This document shows, piece after piece, positions 6,637-7,808 of a stretch of 7,808 nt of DNA. Below the pieces are notes generated by a model. That model was not told where the DNA came from. It made no database searches and saw only the letters and a list, made by a program, of their open reading frames with translations. The stretch is from positions 1 through 7,808 of the forward strand of contig CAMWLX010000153.1 of the NCBI GenBank assembly GCA_947175225.1, written 5' to 3'. This DNA is from an uncultured Porphyromonadaceae bacterium (lineage in GTDB: Bacteria; Bacteroidota; Bacteroidia; Bacteroidales; Muribaculaceae). Position 1 is the stretch's first letter, and each line of letters opens with the position of its first letter. Both the position numbers and the translations under genes were made by a program.

Positions 6637-6667
6637 AAAAAAGCATCTCTCCATGAGATGCTTTTTT
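6637..6667 (+). terminator. Intrinsic terminator closing the dehydratase-to-nucleotidyltransferase block
   Basis: A 13-bp perfect stem pairs 6637-6649 with 6655-6667 around the loop TCCAT. The core is GCATCTC/GAGATGC, with A6 before and T7 after. It starts eight bases past the nucleotidyltransferase stop. The A/T symmetry means it could also work for the minus strand. Confidence 0.92.
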
Positions 6668-6998
6668 TATATAATCCGGTTGGGAAACTCCACCAAAACT
6701 ATATCTTGAATACCAATGATTTATAATTCTAAATATTCAAATTCCGTAAGCATTAACTGTACGATTACCTTCAATTTGAACTGTCGCAAAATTTGCGACA
6801 GTTGGTACATCTTGAAGTTCTTCTTTTAATGCATTGGAAATATGTTTACCAATTTTTTAACATCTCAATCAAATAGTTGTGCTATCTGATTACGAATTAT
6901 TATCTTTATGTCTACTCAAATCGTAAAATTCGATCTGACGACTATTTTCCAAACCTATCACAATTTCCATTCTCCACGTCTCAATAAAAGGAGCATCT
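6668..6998. other. AT-rich intergenic region with an interrupted palindrome and a possible coding remnant
   Basis: No complete gene is seen. The base composition is visibly more AT-rich than the genes to the left, which suggests the start of an accessory segment. It contains the second palindrome (6741-6841) and, on the minus strand, a short open frame (6890-7039) that overlaps the end of the kinase-domain gene. Confidence 0.6.
6741..6841. repeat. Interrupted palindrome sharing its outer end with the 2227-2339 palindrome
   Basis: The core is a perfect palindrome: AACTGTCGCAAA (6779-6790), one central A (6791), then its reverse complement (6792-6803). Exactly concentric with it, GCATTAA (6750-6756) faces TTAATGC (6826-6832); the outer 16-base arms match at 12 positions. 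The 22-base arm segments between core and outer ends do not pair. GTAAGCATTAACTG (6746-6759) is identical to the complement of 2325-2338 at the end of the first palindrome. This suggests one family of dispersed elements, this copy being shorter and partly decayed. Confidence 0.7.
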
Positions 6999-7039
6999 CT
7001 AAGAACTTTGCCAATTAGGTGATAGTGACTTGTAAGTAT
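6890..7039 (-). pseudogene. Short open frame, possible coding remnant or small gene
   Basis: On the minus strand an open frame runs from after a stop at 7040-7042 to a TAA at 6890-6892, overlapping the 3' end of the kinase-domain gene in another frame. The part after that gene ends reads like protein: RDAPFIETWRMEIVIG followed by LENSRQIEFYDLS. The only ATG (6968-6970) would give a 26-residue product, with GGAGA close upstream. No start precedes the rest, so it may be a gene that lost its 5' end. It could also be a chance frame. No family recognised. Confidence 0.25.
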
Positions 7040-7673
7040 CTAAATAATTATCATTAGAGGGAAGACAAATAGTATCAATAAAGAAAAGATTCCCATCTAT
7101 CCCATGAAGTACATTGTTAGGAAGGGCGTCAAAAATATCAATCTCCCCGTTAGTGAAGTATTCGCCATCACACATTGGAATGAAACCCATTAGAGCTAAA
7201 GCTCCAGCTATTTCCTCAATTGATGCTTCCCGGTCAGCGCGAATGAACGGCTGCTCAAGAACTGCACATATTTTACCATCTTGGTTTTCAGCAAAACCTT
7301 TGAGGGTATAAGTACAATCAGCGAATAATCTATTGTGAATTTCTATTCTTTTAAAAAATGGTTCCAAGTTATCATCCGCATATCGGAAGTCGTTAAGTTT
7401 ATTAACAACCTCATGAACAGAATCCATGTAAACTTCGTTTTCCGATCCTCGATCCGAAAACTCACCCAATTCGGATATATCATTTATCCAAACCTTATTC
7501 TTAATTGCCCACTGTTTCAGCCCATGCATTTGGACTCCCTTGCAAGACGTTGTTCCCGCAATCTTTTGAATTGCGATCGATATTCTTCGGGCTTCAGCGG
7601 TTGCTTCTTCCAAGATTCTATTGAAGCCTTTTTCCTGGCTATTGATTCCTGATGATATTTTGTCATGGCTCAT
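6999..7673 (-). CDS. Stand-alone kinase domain of the polyvalent-protein type (Kinase-PolyVal-like)
   Basis: A 224-residue protein resembling the Ser/Thr/Tyr-kinase-like domain found in polyvalent proteins of phages and conjugative elements (family recognised from motif pattern). In order: LKQWAIKNKVWI (52-63), GSENEVYMDS (76-85) as the glycine-loop region, VVNKLNDF with K92 as likely ATP lysine, RIEIHNRLF (109-117), YTLKGF (122-127) and LEQPFIRADREAS (139-151). IFDALPNNVL (181-190) gives D182 and N187, and NLFFIDT gives D200 as the DFG-like aspartate. All core catalytic positions are therefore kept. The ATG at 7673 is preceded by an in-frame stop two codons upstream. It is convergent with the sugar genes and AT-rich, so probably horizontally acquired. 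Its substrate is unknown. Confidence 0.8.
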   Translation of the reverse strand: MSHDKISSGINSQEKGFNRILEEATAEARRISIAIQKIAGTTSCKGVQMHGLKQWAIKNKVWINDISELGEFSDRGSENEVYMDSVHEVVNKLNDFRYADDNLEPFFKRIEIHNRLFADCTYTLKGFAENQDGKICAVLEQPFIRADREASIEEIAGALALMGFIPMCDGEYFTNGEIDIFDALPNNVLHGIDGNLFFIDTICLPSNDNYLDTYKSLSPNWQSS

Positions 7674-7694
7674 TTTTTATAATAACAAATAAAG

Positions 7695-7725
7695 ATTGTA
7701 GATTGTCTCTGACTTAGCGTGTCAA
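7695..7725 (-). promoter_or_regulatory. Tentative promoter for the kinase-domain gene
   Basis: On the minus strand TTGACA (7720-7725) and TACAAT (7695-7700) are separated by 19 bases, resembling a sigma-70 promoter with a long spacer. The host-type box TAnnTTTG is met only partly, by TTTATTTG nearer the gene. Weak evidence; it suggests either foreign origin or coincidence. Confidence 0.25.
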
Positions 7726-7771
7726 AGATTGAAAGTAATATCTTAGGCATTTGTCTAATTACAGACTGGAC

Positions 7772-7800
7772 AAATTGTGCAGTCAACAACTGCACAATTT
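7772..7800. repeat. Perfect 11-bp inverted repeat (hairpin) at the right edge
   Basis: AAATTGTGCAG (7772-7782) and its exact reverse complement (7790-7800) flank the seven-base loop TCAACAA, followed on the plus strand by TATTT. It lies about 100 bases upstream of the minus-strand gene. It may be a terminator for something beyond the window edge, or an operator. Confidence 0.7.
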
Positions 7801-7808
7801 TATTTGGT

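Noticed and set aside
6478..6726. Plus-strand frame running through the end of the nucleotidyltransferase
   Set aside because: It reads through the strong terminator and its sequence is Arg/Pro-rich shadow translation.
7114..7652. Plus-strand frames opposite the kinase-domain gene (7114-7311 and 7335-7652)
   Set aside because: The minus-strand reading has clear family motifs with catalytic residues; these have none.

Overview
The window looks like a surface-polysaccharide (capsule or O-antigen type) locus from a Bacteroidota genome, most likely order Bacteroidales. The reasons are the gene content (a WcfR/WcfS-like pair plus a membrane 4,6-dehydratase), the absence of Shine-Dalgarno sequences before most starts, and promoter-like TAnnTTTG boxes. 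The species cannot be fixed from this sequence.

Layout, left to right. An AT-rich 84-base lead-in is followed by a DegT-family PLP aminotransferase (85-1332) and, 19 bases later, a PglC/WcfS-type initiating sugar-phosphate transferase (1352-1945). A 501-base gap (1946-2446) holds two small hairpins behind a -7-like box, a 113-base near-perfect palindrome, and a plausible promoter. A second block then runs on the same strand: a 636-residue membrane UDP-HexNAc 4,6-dehydratase (2447-4357), a 74-residue single-pass membrane protein (4443-4667), a GHMP sugar kinase resembling plant galacturonokinase (about 4705-5895) and a sugar nucleotidyltransferase (5900-6628). It closes with a strong intrinsic terminator (6637-6667). 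The right end is AT-rich and looks accessory. It has a second interrupted palindrome sharing its outer 14 bases with the first, a short possible coding remnant, a convergent minus-strand gene for a stand-alone polyvalent-protein-type kinase domain (6999-7673), and a perfect 11-bp hairpin at the edge.

How the genes may work together (inference from families). The dehydratase would make UDP-4-keto-6-deoxy-HexNAc. The aminotransferase would aminate it at C4. The sugar transferase would load that amino-sugar phosphate onto undecaprenyl phosphate to start a repeat unit. The kinase and nucleotidyltransferase, four bases apart, look like a two-step activation route from free sugar to sugar-1-phosphate to NDP-sugar, possibly for a uronic acid.

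The most unusual points are the two related palindromes that bracket the 2447-6668 block, the galacturonokinase-like kinase/nucleotidyltransferase pair, and a direct-repeat scar around the sugar transferase gene that encodes the typical C-terminal end of that same family.
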